From contig NZ_FTMQ01000003.1 of the NCBI RefSeq assembly GCF_900156055.1, forward strand, positions 620,001 to 684,000: a stretch of DNA of 64,000 nt. Reading direction: 5' to 3'. A program made the position numbers and the translations under genes. The notes beneath the pieces were generated by a model. It was not told the DNA's origin. It ran no database searches and saw only the letters and a list, made by a program, of their open reading frames with translations. Shown one piece after another: positions 40,824 to 50,208 of the stretch. The DNA comes from Rhizobium sp. RU33A. Lineage in GTDB: Bacteria; Pseudomonadota; Alphaproteobacteria; Rhizobiales; Rhizobiaceae. Position 1 is the first letter of the stretch. Each line of letters starts with the position of its first letter.

Positions 40824-41692
40824 TGGTGCGTGGCCCCGTCCAGCCGACGGTTTTGAACCGGCCCTCCCAGGGAGAGACGCCTGTTCCGACGCCGATGGAC
40901 AGCCTCTGGCAGGATACGGCCGAGGAGAGGGCCGCAAGCGACCCCGCTTTGCTGATCGATGTCGCCGGCTTCGAAGGGCCGCTGGATCTCCTGCTCTTTC
41001 TTGCCCGCAACCAGAAGGTCGATCTCGCCCGGATTTCAGTGCTGGCATTGGCGGAGCAATATTTGCTTTTCATTGAAAGTGCCCGGCGCATCCGCATCGA
41101 GCTTGCCGCCGACTATCTCGTGATGGCCGCCTGGCTCGCCTATCTGAAGTCCCGTCTGCTGATCCCCCAGCAGCCGAAGGACGATGGCCCTTCGGGCGAG
41201 GAAATGGCCCAGACGCTTGCCTTCCGCCTGAAACGGCTGGAAGCGATGCGCGAGGCCGCATCAAGGCTGATCAACCGCAACCGGCTCGGCCGGGACGTGC
41301 ACCCGCGCGGTGCACCGGAGCACGTGCCGTCGCGGGCGGTGAGCGCCTATGAGGCCTCGCTCTACGACTTGCTGACGGCCTACGCGTCGCTCCGTCAGCG
41401 CCAGGCGATCACCCAGGTGACGATCGAAAGGCGGCGGGTCTGGTCGCTGTCTGATGCGCGCGGCATCCTGACCCGCATGATCGGCGAGATTTCCGACTGG
41501 ACGGCGCTCGACCATTTCCTGCTGCGTTACCTGTCGAGCCCGGAGGAGCGGGTGACCGCAATTGCCAGTGCCTTTGCAGCATCCCTTGAACTGGTGCGCG
41601 AGGGGCGGCTCGAAATTCGCCAGGAGGGCGCCTTCCAACCGATCTACATGCGCAGCGGCCCAAAGGCCGAGGCGCTCAAGGCGGTGGAGTAA
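40823..41692 (+). CDS. scpA: Segregation and condensation protein A
   Basis: Kleisin subunit that bridges the SMC heads in the bacterial condensin. The 289 residues have the family core FEGPLDLLLFLARNQKVDLARISVL, the helix-rich middle LAADYLVMAAWLAYLKSRLLIP, and the C-terminal winged-helix region (RFAASLELVREGRLEIRQEGAF-like). The ATG overlaps the nagZ stop, and ScpB follows three bases after its own stop. Both spacings imply one polycistronic message. It should act with ScpB and an SMC protein encoded elsewhere. Confidence 0.94.
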   Translation: MVRGPVQPTVLNRPSQGETPVPTPMDSLWQDTAEERAASDPALLIDVAGFEGPLDLLLFLARNQKVDLARISVLALAEQYLLFIESARRIRIELAADYLVMAAWLAYLKSRLLIPQQPKDDGPSGEEMAQTLAFRLKRLEAMREAASRLINRNRLGRDVHPRGAPEHVPSRAVSAYEASLYDLLTAYASLRQRQAITQVTIERRRVWSLSDARGILTRMIGEISDWTALDHFLLRYLSSPEERVTAIASAFAASLELVREGRLEIRQEGAFQPIYMRSGPKAEALKAVE

Positions 41693-41695
41693 GCC

Positions 41696-42430
41696 GTGGC
41701 CGATGTGGACGATCTCGAGCCGGAGGAGGGCATGGAACCAGAGGAGGGCGGTCATTCCGCAGCCCTGCGCGCCGAGCTTGATCGCCGCGAGGCGCTGAGG
41801 ATCGCTGAAGCCCTCGTCTTCGCCTCGGCCCAGCCCGTCTCGACAAGCTTTATCGAGGAGCGCCTGCCACGCGGTGTCTCAGCGCCCGAAATCCTCCAAC
41901 AGCTGAAGCAGGACTATGCTGCGCGCGGGGTGAACGTCGTGCAGGTCGACGATCACTGGGCCTTTCGCACGGCGGCAGACCTGTCCTTTGCCATCCGCAA
42001 CGACGAGGCAGACGTCAAGAAGCTCTCGCGTGCCGCCCTCGAAGTGCTGGCGATCATTGCCTATCACCAGCCGGTGACGCGGGCCGAGATCGAGGACATC
42101 AGAGGCGTCCAGACCTCGAAGGGCACGCTTGACGTGCTGATGGAGGCAGGCTGGGTGCGGTTTCGCGGGCGCCGTCGTTCGCCGGGCCGCCCGGTGACAC
42201 TCGGCACGACCCGTGATTTCCTCGACCATTTCGGATTGGAAGAGCTGCGTGACTTGCCCGGTCTCGAAGAATTGAAGGGGGCAGGGCTGCTCTCGGGCCG
42301 TATCCCCGCCAACTTCAACATACCGCTTCCCATGGCCCATGACGATCTGACCGACGACGAAGATCCGATTACCCAGCTCGACCTTGAAGAACTCGGCCTC
42401 TTGACTCCGGGCGGTGAAGCAGAGGAATAG
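41696..42430 (+). CDS. scpB: Segregation and condensation protein B
   Basis: Accessory winged-helix protein of the SMC-ScpAB complex. The 244 residues carry two winged helices: EALVFASAQPVSTSFIEERLP and LSRAALEVLAIIAYHQPVTRAEIEDIRGV, the latter a hallmark, followed by WVRFRGRRRSPGRPVTLGTT. The start is GTG at 41696, three bases after the scpA stop. Acidic N- and C-terminal tails are longer than in the Bacillus protein. It is last in the nagZ-scpA-scpB unit before the ABC ATPase. Confidence 0.93.
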   Translation: MADVDDLEPEEGMEPEEGGHSAALRAELDRREALRIAEALVFASAQPVSTSFIEERLPRGVSAPEILQQLKQDYAARGVNVVQVDDHWAFRTAADLSFAIRNDEADVKKLSRAALEVLAIIAYHQPVTRAEIEDIRGVQTSKGTLDVLMEAGWVRFRGRRRSPGRPVTLGTTRDFLDHFGLEELRDLPGLEELKGAGLLSGRIPANFNIPLPMAHDDLTDDEDPITQLDLEELGLLTPGGEAEE

Positions 42431-42498
42431 GGTCAGCTTTTTCAATGGTGACCGGTGATACCGGGTCTTGCGGCTGCAGAAATCCGCAACGATCCGGA

Positions 42499-43647
42499 AT
42501 GAGCCGCGTGGACGGCAGAATGAACCCAGCGAAGATCCAGCACGGAGACGGCCAGCGCACGGCGGGCGTAACCTTTGCCGCGCGCCTGACCTTCGAGGAT
42601 ATTCATCACCGTTACCACGGCAAGGAGACGATCCGTGGCGTCTCGCTGACCGCCGAACCGGGCGAAGTGCTTTGCCTGCTGGGTCCCTCAGGATCTGGCA
42701 AGACGACACTGCTCAGGATCGCCGCCGGCATCGAGGCGCAGACGTCCGGTCGCGTTGTCATCAACGACCGCGAGGTGGCAGGTCCGACAAGCTTCCTGCC
42801 GCCGGAGAAGCGTGGCATCGGATTGATGTTCCAGGACTTTGCGCTCTTTCCCCATATGTGCGTGCTCGACAATGTTCGCTTCGGCCTGACAGCACTGCCG
42901 CGCAAAGAGGCCGTGGCTGAAGCCATGGCCGCATTGGAGCGCGTCGGGCTTGCGCATTATGCAGAGAAGTTCCCGCATGCCCTGTCGGGCGGCGAGCAGC
43001 AGCGCGTGGCACTGGCGAGAGCGCTCGCACCCCGCCCGAGCGTGCTTCTGATGGACGAGCCGTTTTCCGGCCTCGATTCGCGCCTGAAGGACACCGTGCG
43101 GGCCGACACGCTCGCAATTCTTCGTGAGACCCGCGCGACTGCTGTCGTCGTCACCCATGACGCCGAAGAGGCCATGCGCATGGCCGACAGGATTGCATTG
43201 CTGAAGAATGGTCGGCTTGTGCAGGTTGGGACCTCGGACGACCTCTACCGCCGGCCCAACGACATTTTCGCCGCTGCCTTCTTCTCGGAGATCAACGAAT
43301 TCTCCGGGAGAGTGCGTGGCGGTCGTGTTGAGACGCCCTTGGGGGCTGCCGATTCCGGCGACATCGCCGAGGGCGCCGAGGTTGAAGTTGCAGTGCGGCT
43401 GTCCGGTCTGTCGGTTCGCGACAGCGGCGGTCCCATTCCGGCCCGCATCATCGCGCGGCGTTTCCTTGGCGTCGTCGAGCTGCTCGACCTTGCCGTTCCC
43501 GGCACCGAGCGGCCGGTGCGAGCGCGGATCAGGGCTGACATGTTGTCAGCGCGTGTGCGCGACGTGACGATTGCGGTTGAGCCCAAGGACATTTTGGTGT
43601 TTGAAAAGACACCGCAAAGCCCCTACATCGGGGAAACGAAAATCTAA
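42499..43647 (+). CDS. Orphan ABC transporter ATPase with TOBE domain (FbpC/PotA-like)
   Basis: A 382-residue importer-type ATPase with Walker A GPSGSGKTT, Q-loop LMFQDFALFP, signature LSGGEQQRV, Walker B VLLMDEPF and the His switch VVVTHDAEEA. The C-terminal 120 residues form a TOBE-like region, as in iron(III), spermidine or molybdate importers. No permease or binding-protein gene lies nearby, so its partner must be elsewhere. An ATG at 42520 is an alternative start; neither has a strong ribosome binding site. It sits between scpB (68 bp) and tatA (12 bp), an unusual place for a transporter part. Confidence 0.85.
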   Translation: MSRVDGRMNPAKIQHGDGQRTAGVTFAARLTFEDIHHRYHGKETIRGVSLTAEPGEVLCLLGPSGSGKTTLLRIAAGIEAQTSGRVVINDREVAGPTSFLPPEKRGIGLMFQDFALFPHMCVLDNVRFGLTALPRKEAVAEAMAALERVGLAHYAEKFPHALSGGEQQRVALARALAPRPSVLLMDEPFSGLDSRLKDTVRADTLAILRETRATAVVVTHDAEEAMRMADRIALLKNGRLVQVGTSDDLYRRPNDIFAAAFFSEINEFSGRVRGGRVETPLGAADSGDIAEGAEVEVAVRLSGLSVRDSGGPIPARIIARRFLGVVELLDLAVPGTERPVRARIRADMLSARVRDVTIAVEPKDILVFEKTPQSPYIGETKI

Positions 43648-43659
43648 GGAGTGGCAGGC

Positions 43660-43881
43660 ATGGGTTCGTTTAGCATTTGGCACTGGATCATCGTTCTGGC
43701 GATCGTCCTGCTTCTCTTCGGTCGCGGCAAGATCCCGGAACTGATGGGCGACGTTGCTAAGGGCATCAAGAGCTTCAAGAAGGGCATCAGCGAAGAGGAC
43801 GAGAGCGAGAAGCAGACCGCCTCCAACGCACAGCCCACCGTGACGAAGACAGTCGACCATAAGGCCGACGAGGTTAAGTGA
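43660..43881 (+). CDS. tatA: Sec-independent translocase subunit TatA
   Basis: Pore-forming subunit of the twin-arginine export system. The 73 residues comprise one N-terminal membrane helix ([17 protein letters not shown]), the hinge [10 protein letters not shown], an amphipathic helix ([12 protein letters not shown]) and an acidic tail. The AAGGAG ribosome binding site overlaps an in-frame GTG nine bases upstream, which excludes that GTG and fixes the ATG at 43660. It is first of tatA-tatB-tatC. At least one client, the cpdB product, lies in this window. Confidence 0.96.
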   Translation: MGSFSIWHWIIVLAIVLLLFGRGKIPELMGDVAKGIKSFKKGISEEDESEKQTASNAQPTVTKTVDHKADEVK

Positions 43882-43899
43882 TTGGCTTCAGCCGATCGG

Positions 43900-43928
43900 A
43901 CGGGCGGCTCCTCGGGCTGCCCGTTCTT
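43900..43928 (+). terminator. Hairpin between tatA and tatB
   Basis: ACGGGCGGC pairs with GCTGCCCGT (one G-U pair), followed by TTCTT. It is a likely partial terminator that would keep tatA mRNA in excess over tatBC, as the stoichiometry requires. Confidence 0.5.
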
Positions 43929-43995
43929 CGTTGAAACCTTGGAAGACCGGCGCCCGTCTTGAGGCGCCATGGCGTGGCATCAGGAGCCCGTTTGC

Positions 43996-44781
43996 ATGCT
44001 GGATATAGGCTGGACCGAGCTTTTGGTGATTGCGGTCATCCTGATCGTCGTGGTGGGTCCGAAGGATCTGCCGCCGATGATCCGGGCCTTTGGCAAGATG
44101 ACCAAGCGCTTGCGTCAGACTGCAGGCGAATTCCGCGCCCAGTTCGACGAGGCCCTGCGCGAGGCAGAGCTCGATGACCTGAAGAATTCGGTCAACGACA
44201 TCCGCTCGCTCAATCCGGCAAACACGATCCGCGAGACGCTCAATCCGCTCCGCCAGATGGGGCAGGAGATCAAATCGGATCTGGAGCGTTCCACGCGCCC
44301 CAACGGCAAGCCGGCGCCGCTTGACGATGGCTATGAGGAGAACTCCATTCTCCCCGATGTGCCGCTTGGCCTCGGTGAGCCACCGGAAGAATTGAAGCCC
44401 CTGGCTCAGCAGCCGATAGCTCCGGCAGCAACCGCTCCGACCGCGACCACACCGGCGGCTGCTCCAGTCGCCGCATCCGTATTGCCAACCGCGCCGGCCA
44501 CCTCAGCCCCGGCAGCGATCACGCCACCTGTCGTCGAGACAAAAGTGGTCAAGCGCAAGCCGGCGGCCAAGGCCGCTGCCAAGCCCGACACCCCGGTGAA
44601 GGCGTCTGCGAAATCAGCGAAGCCGGCGCCTGTGGCTGCCACTGCGCCGATCGTGGCAGCACCGAAAAAATCGAAGCCTGCTGTGGCGAAGACGGCAGCC
44701 GCCAAGCCGGCCGCGGCCGAGACCGCCGTTGCCAAGCCAGCGCCCAAGGCACGCAAGCCCAAGAGTGAGGACCGCGCATGA
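43996..44781 (+). CDS. tatB: Sec-independent translocase subunit TatB
   Basis: Receptor-complex subunit that, with TatC, recognises twin-arginine signals. The 261 residues have an N-terminal helix (MLDIGWTELLVIAVILIVVV), GPKDLPPMIRAFGKM, and an amphipathic helix to about residue 70. A long tail of Ala, Pro, Lys and Thr follows (KAAAKPDTPVKAS, KTAAAKPAAAETAVAK), histone-H1-like in composition, and makes the protein about 90 residues longer than E. coli TatB (171). The ATG at 43996 has CAGGAG nine bases upstream. Its last four bases overlap tatC (ATGA). Confidence 0.94.
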   Translation: MLDIGWTELLVIAVILIVVVGPKDLPPMIRAFGKMTKRLRQTAGEFRAQFDEALREAELDDLKNSVNDIRSLNPANTIRETLNPLRQMGQEIKSDLERSTRPNGKPAPLDDGYEENSILPDVPLGLGEPPEELKPLAQQPIAPAATAPTATTPAAAPVAASVLPTAPATSAPAAITPPVVETKVVKRKPAAKAAAKPDTPVKASAKSAKPAPVAATAPIVAAPKKSKPAVAKTAAAKPAAAETAVAKPAPKARKPKSEDRA

Positions 44782-45587
44782 GCGGCGATATGGACGACAA
44801 GCCCCAGCCGTTGATTGAGCATCTGATCGAATTGCGTTCGCGCCTGATCTGGGCGCTCGGCGCCTTCTTCGTCGCTTTCCTCGTCTGCTTCTACTTCGCC
44901 AAGCAGCTCTTCAACCTGCTGGTCGTCCCCTACAAATGGGCAGTGGACTGGGCGGGGCTCGACGTAACGAAGACCGAACTCATCTATACGGCGCCGCAGG
45001 AATTCTTCTTTACCCAGGTAAAGGTTGCAGCCTTCTGCGCCATGGTCATCGCCTTTCCGGTCATCGCCTCGCAGGTCTACAAGTTCGTGGCGCCGGGCCT
45101 CTACAAGAACGAACGCGCCGCCTTCCTGCCGTTCCTTGTCGCATCCCCGATCCTCTTCCTGCTCGGCGCCTCGCTCGTCTATTTCGTCTTTACGCCCATG
45201 GTCATGTGGTTCTTCCTGGCCATGCAGCAGGCGCCTGAAGAGGGCGGGGTTGCGATTTCGCTTCTGCCGCGCGTCTCGGAATATCTGGGGCTGATCATGA
45301 CCCTGATCTTCTCCTTCGGCCTCGTGTTCCAGTTGCCGGTCGTCACCAGTCTCCTGGTGCGTGTCGGCATTCTGGAAAGTCAGTGGTTGGCCGACAAGCG
45401 CAAGTATTTCATCGTCGTCGCCTTCGTCATTGCAGCCATCGTGACGCCGCCAGATCCGCTTTCCCAGATCGGTCTTGCACTGCCGACGATCCTTCTCTAC
45501 GAGGTGGCCATCTATGTGGCGCGACTCATCGAGAAGAAGCGCGCTGCCACGGAACTCGCCGAGGCTGGCTCTGAAGAGCGGGCCTAA
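44778..45587 (+). CDS. tatC: Sec-independent translocase subunit TatC
   Basis: Six-helix membrane core of the Tat translocase that binds the twin-arginine motif. The 269 residues show LIEHLIELRSRLIWALG (signal-binding N-terminus), the periplasmic loop TAPQEFFFTQVKVA, KFVAPGLYKNERAAFLPF and the conserved VTPPDPLSQ near the end. The start ATG lies within the tatB stop (ATGA overlap), indicating coupled translation. serS follows after 104 bp. Confidence 0.96.
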   Translation: MSGDMDDKPQPLIEHLIELRSRLIWALGAFFVAFLVCFYFAKQLFNLLVVPYKWAVDWAGLDVTKTELIYTAPQEFFFTQVKVAAFCAMVIAFPVIASQVYKFVAPGLYKNERAAFLPFLVASPILFLLGASLVYFVFTPMVMWFFLAMQQAPEEGGVAISLLPRVSEYLGLIMTLIFSFGLVFQLPVVTSLLVRVGILESQWLADKRKYFIVVAFVIAAIVTPPDPLSQIGLALPTILLYEVAIYVARLIEKKRAATELAEAGSEERA

Positions 45588-45691
45588 GGCAGGCCGGGCG
45601 GTCTCGCCGCAATTAACCCATGCCGACATGGGGCCGGACGTGGCCGCCGGCCAGCTCCGATCCCGGTCGAAAACCAAGACCTGGAACGACG

Positions 45692-46975
45692 ATGCTCGAT
45701 ATCAAGTGGATCCGTGAAAACCCCGAGGCCTTCGATGCCGCACTCGCCAAGCGCGGTGCCGAGCCGCTGTCTGCCTCGCTGATCGCGCTCGACCAGAAAC
45801 GCCGGTCTGTCGCCCAGGCGATGCAGGACATGCAGTCGCGTCGTAACAGCGCGTCCAAGGAAATCGGCGCCGCCATGGCGCAGAAGGACATGGAGCTCGC
45901 CGAGAAGCTGAAGGCGGAAGTCGCTTCGCTCAAGGACACGCTGCCGGCGGCCGAAGAGGAAGAACGCCAGCTTACCGCTGAGCTCAACGACGCCCTGTCG
46001 CGCATCCCGAACGTTCCCCATGACGACGTGCCCGTGGGCAAGGACGAGCACGACAACGTCGTCGCCCGCGTCGTCGGCGAAAAGCCGACCTGGAACCACA
46101 AGCCCTTCGAGCACTTCGAAATCGGCGAAAATCTCGGCTACATGGATTTCGAGCGCGCAGCCAAGCTGTCCGGCTCGCGCTTCACGGTCCTGACGAGCCA
46201 GCTCGCGAGACTTGAGCGCGCCCTTGGCCAGTTCATGCTGGATCTGCACACATCAGAACACGGCTATACCGAAGTGTCATCGCCGCTGATGGTGCGCGAC
46301 GACGCCATGTATGGCACCGGCCAGCTGCCGAAATTTGCGGAAGACCTGTTCAAGACGACCGACGGTCGCTGGCTGATCCCGACGGCCGAGGTCACGCTTA
46401 CCAACCTCGTCTCGGGCGAAATTCTCGACCAGGAAAAGCTGCCGCTGCGCTTTACTGCCCTTACCCCATCCTTCCGTTCGGAGGCAGGTTCCGCCGGTCG
46501 CGACACCCGCGGCATGCTGCGCCAGCACCAGTTCTGGAAATGTGAACTCGTTTCGATCACCGATGCCGAAAGCTCGATGGCCGAGCATGAGCGCATGACG
46601 GCCTGCGCCGAAGAAGTCTTGAAGCGTCTCGGCCTGCATTTCCGCACCATGACGCTCTGCACCGGCGACATGGGCTTCGGCGCCCGCAAGACCTATGACC
46701 TTGAGGTCTGGCTGCCGGGCCAGAACACCTATCGCGAAATCTCCTCCTGCTCGGTCTGTGGCGATTTCCAGGGCCGACGCATGAATGCGCGTTACCGCAA
46801 CAAGGACGGCAAGGGCACGACCTTCGTGCACACGCTGAACGGTTCGGGCACGGCTGTCGGCCGCTGCCTGATCGCGGTGATGGAAAACTACCTGAACGAG
46901 GACGGTTCTATCACCGTGCCTGACGTTCTGCTGCCCTATATGGGCGGCATCAAGAAAATCGAGAAGGCGGCCTGA
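45692..46975 (+). CDS. serS: Seryl-tRNA synthetase
   Basis: Class II synthetase charging tRNA-Ser (and tRNA-Sec where present). The 427 residues have the N-terminal antiparallel coiled coil (about 30-110: [20 protein letters not shown] to [19 protein letters not shown]) that binds the long variable arm. The class II motifs follow: [21 protein letters not shown] (motif 2, split here for brevity as FRSEAG and [13 protein letters not shown]) and the motif 3 region [10 protein letters not shown]. The ATG at 45692 ([15 protein letters not shown]) is the standard start. It is followed closely by surE (22 bp). Confidence 0.96.
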   Translation: MLDIKWIRENPEAFDAALAKRGAEPLSASLIALDQKRRSVAQAMQDMQSRRNSASKEIGAAMAQKDMELAEKLKAEVASLKDTLPAAEEEERQLTAELNDALSRIPNVPHDDVPVGKDEHDNVVARVVGEKPTWNHKPFEHFEIGENLGYMDFERAAKLSGSRFTVLTSQLARLERALGQFMLDLHTSEHGYTEVSSPLMVRDDAMYGTGQLPKFAEDLFKTTDGRWLIPTAEVTLTNLVSGEILDQEKLPLRFTALTPSFRSEAGSAGRDTRGMLRQHQFWKCELVSITDAESSMAEHERMTACAEEVLKRLGLHFRTMTLCTGDMGFGARKTYDLEVWLPGQNTYREISSCSVCGDFQGRRMNARYRNKDGKGTTFVHTLNGSGTAVGRCLIAVMENYLNEDGSITVPDVLLPYMGGIKKIEKAA

Positions 46976-46997
46976 ACACGCCGCAACCGGAGTGGCC

Positions 46998-47768
46998 ATG
47001 CGCATCCTGCTGACGAATGACGACGGTATCCACGCTCCGGGCCTTGCCTCCCTGGAGCGCATCGCCCGCAGCCTGTCCGACGATGTCTGGATCGTCGCCC
47101 CGGAGACCGACCAGAGCGGGCTTGCCCATTCGCTGACGCTGTCCGAGCCCTTGCGTCTGCGGGAGCTCGGAGATCAGAAGTTTGCCCTGCGTGGCACGCC
47201 GACCGATTGCGTCATCATGGCGATCCGCAAGGTTCTCGACCGCAAGCCCGATCTCGTCCTGTCCGGCGTCAATGCCGGCGCCAACATGGCCGACGACGTC
47301 ACTTATTCGGGCACGGTTGCCGGTGCGATCGAAGGAACGGTGCACGGTGTCAGGTCCTTTGCGCTGAGCCAGGCCTATAGCTATGAGGCGGGTGCGCCGA
47401 TCCCGTGGCATGTTGCAGAAGCGCTGGCGCCCGATCTTTTGAAGAAGCTTTCGACGATCGATTTGCCGCCCGGCACATTTCTCAATCTCAACTTCCCGAA
47501 TTGTGAACCGGAAGAGGTGCAGGGCATCGATGTGACGTCGCAGGGAAAGCTGGACTTCGGCCTCTCGGTGGAAGAGCGACAGGATGGGCGCGGCCTTCCT
47601 TATTTCTGGCTGCGATTCGGCGACCGCAAGGGCAACTTCCGCGCCGGAACCGACATTCATGCGCTGCGCGAGAAGAAGATTTCCGTGACGCCGCTGAAGC
47701 TCGACATGACCGACTATGCAGTGCAGGACATGGTTGCGGCTGCACTCGCCGATGGGGATGCAGTGTGA
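46998..47768 (+). CDS. surE: 5'/3'-nucleotidase SurE
   Basis: Metal-dependent nucleotidase and exopolyphosphatase associated with stationary-phase survival. The 256 residues start [15 protein letters not shown], with the DD metal ligands, then [19 protein letters not shown] and [20 protein letters not shown]. The ATG at 46998 has CGGAG five bases upstream. Its TGA overlaps the pcm GTG by four bases. The order surE-pcm-LytM lipoprotein is the same as surE-pcm-nlpD in E. coli. Confidence 0.96.
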   Translation: MRILLTNDDGIHAPGLASLERIARSLSDDVWIVAPETDQSGLAHSLTLSEPLRLRELGDQKFALRGTPTDCVIMAIRKVLDRKPDLVLSGVNAGANMADDVTYSGTVAGAIEGTVHGVRSFALSQAYSYEAGAPIPWHVAEALAPDLLKKLSTIDLPPGTFLNLNFPNCEPEEVQGIDVTSQGKLDFGLSVEERQDGRGLPYFWLRFGDRKGNFRAGTDIHALREKKISVTPLKLDMTDYAVQDMVAAALADGDAV

Positions 47769-48418
47769 GATCTGCCCTGGTCGAGCGCGAGGGCTTTGCG
47801 GCTCTGGTCTTGCGGCTCAGGGCCGAAGGCATCACCGATCTCGACCTGCTGACGGCCGTCGAGCAAACGCATCGCTCGAGCTTCGTTCCGCCCGAATATG
47901 CCCAGAGCGCCTATTCCAGCCGCTCCATCCCGATCGAATGCGGGCAGTTTATGGAGGGCGCGGATCTCGCCGTTCGACTGCTTTCCATGCTCCAGGTGAA
48001 GCCAGGCCATCGCGTGCTCGAGATCGGCACCGGCAGTGGCTTCGCGACCGCCGTTCTCGGGCGGCTTGCCGAACGGGTGATCTCGATCGAGCGTTACAAG
48101 ACCCTGATAGCGAGTGCCCAGGGTCGATTAGAGCGGCTTGCGCTTCGCAACGTCATCCTCCGTCAGGTCGACGGCTCGAACGGGCTGCCGGGCGAGGGGA
48201 CCTTCGACCGAATCCTATCCACGGCGGCCTATCCCGTCATGCCGCGTTTCTTTGCCGAACAACTCGTCTCCGGCGGAATGCTGCTTGCGCCGATCATGCT
48301 GGACGAGGAGCGCTGCGTGATGGTCCGCCTGACCAAGACCGGGAGCCGCTTCGAACGAGAGGATCTGTTCGAGGTGCCCTTCCTGCCGCTGCAGCCGAAG
48401 ATTGCCCAGCACCTCTGA
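47765..48418 (+). CDS. pcm: Protein-L-isoaspartate O-methyltransferase
   Basis: Repair enzyme that methylates isoaspartyl residues in ageing proteins using SAM. The 217 residues show the canonical motifs: [16 protein letters not shown], the substrate loop [19 protein letters not shown] (related to the family IGxGQTIS region), and the SAM loop [18 protein letters not shown] at 47765 inside the surE stop codon is the start. This is the classical copy; a divergent paralogue lies at 24202-24873. The next gene is the LytM lipoprotein. Confidence 0.93.
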   Translation: MRSALVEREGFAALVLRLRAEGITDLDLLTAVEQTHRSSFVPPEYAQSAYSSRSIPIECGQFMEGADLAVRLLSMLQVKPGHRVLEIGTGSGFATAVLGRLAERVISIERYKTLIASAQGRLERLALRNVILRQVDGSNGLPGEGTFDRILSTAAYPVMPRFFAEQLVSGGMLLAPIMLDEERCVMVRLTKTGSRFEREDLFEVPFLPLQPKIAQHL

Positions 48419-48597
48419 ATTCGTATTTTTTGAACTTTCCAGATCCCTTTGAGCGCAGGCGCAAGCGCGCCTCTCTTTGCATAATTTATATGCGCTTCGC
48501 CGAATTCGTTCATAACGAATCCACGGGGTTAACTGACCGGTAATACTAACGCGCTTTAATGAACCCACATCAAGTTGTGTCATATGTGGGTCGAGTC

Positions 48598-50133
48598 ATG
48601 CGTAAAAGTGTATCGCCGAAAGCTGGATTGTCTGTCGCTCGTTTGTGCGGCGCGTTCCTCCTGGCCGGTACGGCAGCCGGGTGTAGTTCAGACGCCTCGC
48701 GCTTCAGCTCGGTCTTTTCCACCGACAGTCTGACCACCGCGTCCATCCCTCGTCAGCAGCGCAATCAACCGCCAGTGCCCGCCGAGAACATCGGTGGTGG
48801 CGGCATGTACGGTCAGTCTCAGGCCATGGCGCAGCCGATGCCGGCAAGCCCGGCTTATGAAACGCCCGCATCTGCCCGTGCTGCAAGCACGCCGGCCTCG
48901 GTGCAGCGCGCCGAACTCGCCGCGCCGTCTGCGTCTGGCAACAATTCCGAGCGTGCTGCAGCGCTTGCGCAGCCCTTCCCGTCTGCGCCTCAGCCGCAAG
49001 CCGGTCAGGTGGCTGCGGTCAACCCAGGCCAGGTTCTGGCCGAACCGACATCGACCGGTTCGACGCCCCGTCAGGGCGGTTGGTCGACGGCCGGTGCTGC
49101 CCGCGTGACCTTGCGGCCCGGCGAGACCATCGCCACGCTCGCCGATCGCTACGGCGTGCCGCAGAAGGAACTCCTCAAGGCCAACGGTCTGACCCATGTC
49201 AGCGATGCGGCTCCCGGTCAGCTCGTGATCATCCCGACCTTCGGCGGTCCCAATGCGGCCCGCGCTGCGGCCGATGCGTCCGGCCTGCCGACCGATGGCA
49301 GGAAGCCTGTGCTGCCGGGCGACCAGCAGCAGAATGTCGCCGTCCTGCCGAATTCCCAGAATTCCCGCGAAAAGCAGCAGGTTTCGGCATCGGCCGCCAC
49401 CGGCAAGTCGGATGCAGGCGCTGGCACCGGTGCAGGGTCATACATCGTGAAGCCGGGTGATTCCCTGGCCCGCATTGCCAAGGCCAGCGGCGTTTCAGTC
49501 GATGATCTCAAGAACGCCAACGGTCTGACGACCGGCAATATCCGCATCGGACAGGCGCTCGTGGTCCCGGCAAAGAGGACCTCGGTGCCGGCACCTGCCA
49601 TTGCCCAGGCTCCGGCGGCACCCGCCGCCGATCCGGTCCAGACCGCTTCCGTGCCGGCTGCCGGTCAGCCTGCCGAGTACAAGGCACCGGCCGCCAACAA
49701 GTCGGTGACGGAAGTCGCCGCCGCCAATCCGGAAACAGCCGCGCCGGAATTGACCGGCATCGGCAAGTATCGTTGGCCGGCTCGTGGTGCTGTCATCGCC
49801 AATTTTGGCGCCAATATCGATGGCAAGCGCAGCGACGGTATCGCGATTTCCGTGCCGCAGGGCACGCCGATCAAGGCCGCCGAAAATGGTGTTGTCATCT
49901 ATGCCGGCAACGGTCTGAAGGAACTCGGCAACACGGTTCTCGTCCGTCACGACGATGGCAAGGTCACCGTCTACGGCCATGCGGATGCGCTCTCGGTGCA
50001 GCGTGGCCAGAAGGTCCAGCGCGGCCAGACGATCGCCACATCCGGCATGACCGGTAACGTCAAGCGGCCGATGCTGCACTTCGAAGTCCGCAAGGATGCA
50101 GCTCCGGTCAACCCGATCACTTTCCTGGAATAG
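48598..50133 (+). CDS. Lipoprotein with two LysM and a degenerate LytM (M23) domain, NlpD-like
   Basis: A 511-residue envelope protein. The N-terminal signal ends in a lipobox-like LLAGTAAGC, suggesting a lipidated cysteine. LysM domains lie at about 169-213 (LRPGETIATLADRYGVP) and 280-324 (VKPGDSLARIAKASGVS). A C-terminal M23 domain runs from about 390 to 511 but lacks metal ligands: the usual HxxxD site reads RSDGIAIS, and the HxH motif reads MLHFEVR, keeping only one histidine. Such LytM domains (NlpD, EnvC, DipM relatives) activate amidases rather than cut. It lies after surE-pcm, as nlpD does in E. coli. An ATG at 48559 is an alternative start. Confidence 0.88.
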   Translation: MRKSVSPKAGLSVARLCGAFLLAGTAAGCSSDASRFSSVFSTDSLTTASIPRQQRNQPPVPAENIGGGGMYGQSQAMAQPMPASPAYETPASARAASTPASVQRAELAAPSASGNNSERAAALAQPFPSAPQPQAGQVAAVNPGQVLAEPTSTGSTPRQGGWSTAGAARVTLRPGETIATLADRYGVPQKELLKANGLTHVSDAAPGQLVIIPTFGGPNAARAAADASGLPTDGRKPVLPGDQQQNVAVLPNSQNSREKQQVSASAATGKSDAGAGTGAGSYIVKPGDSLARIAKASGVSVDDLKNANGLTTGNIRIGQALVVPAKRTSVPAPAIAQAPAAPAADPVQTASVPAAGQPAEYKAPAANKSVTEVAAANPETAAPELTGIGKYRWPARGAVIANFGANIDGKRSDGIAISVPQGTPIKAAENGVVIYAGNGLKELGNTVLVRHDDGKVTVYGHADALSVQRGQKVQRGQTIATSGMTGNVKRPMLHFEVRKDAAPVNPITFLE

Positions 50134-50155
50134 TGTATTGCGTACCAGGTGAGTG

Positions 50156-50187
50156 AAAAGGCCCGGAACTCTCGTTCCGGGCCTTTT
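50156..50187. terminator. Bidirectional terminator between LytM gene and DUF815 gene
   Basis: AAAAGGCCCGGAAC pairs with GTTCCGGGCCTTTT around loop TCTC. The A- and T-runs on both sides serve both convergent genes. Confidence 0.9.
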
Positions 50188-50208
50188 CCATGTCTGGCAA
50201 AGGTCAGA

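Noticed and set aside
43651-43660. GTG at 43651 as the start of tatA
   Set aside because: It overlaps the AAGGAG ribosome binding site that serves the ATG at 43660, and TatA homologues begin at MGSFSIW.
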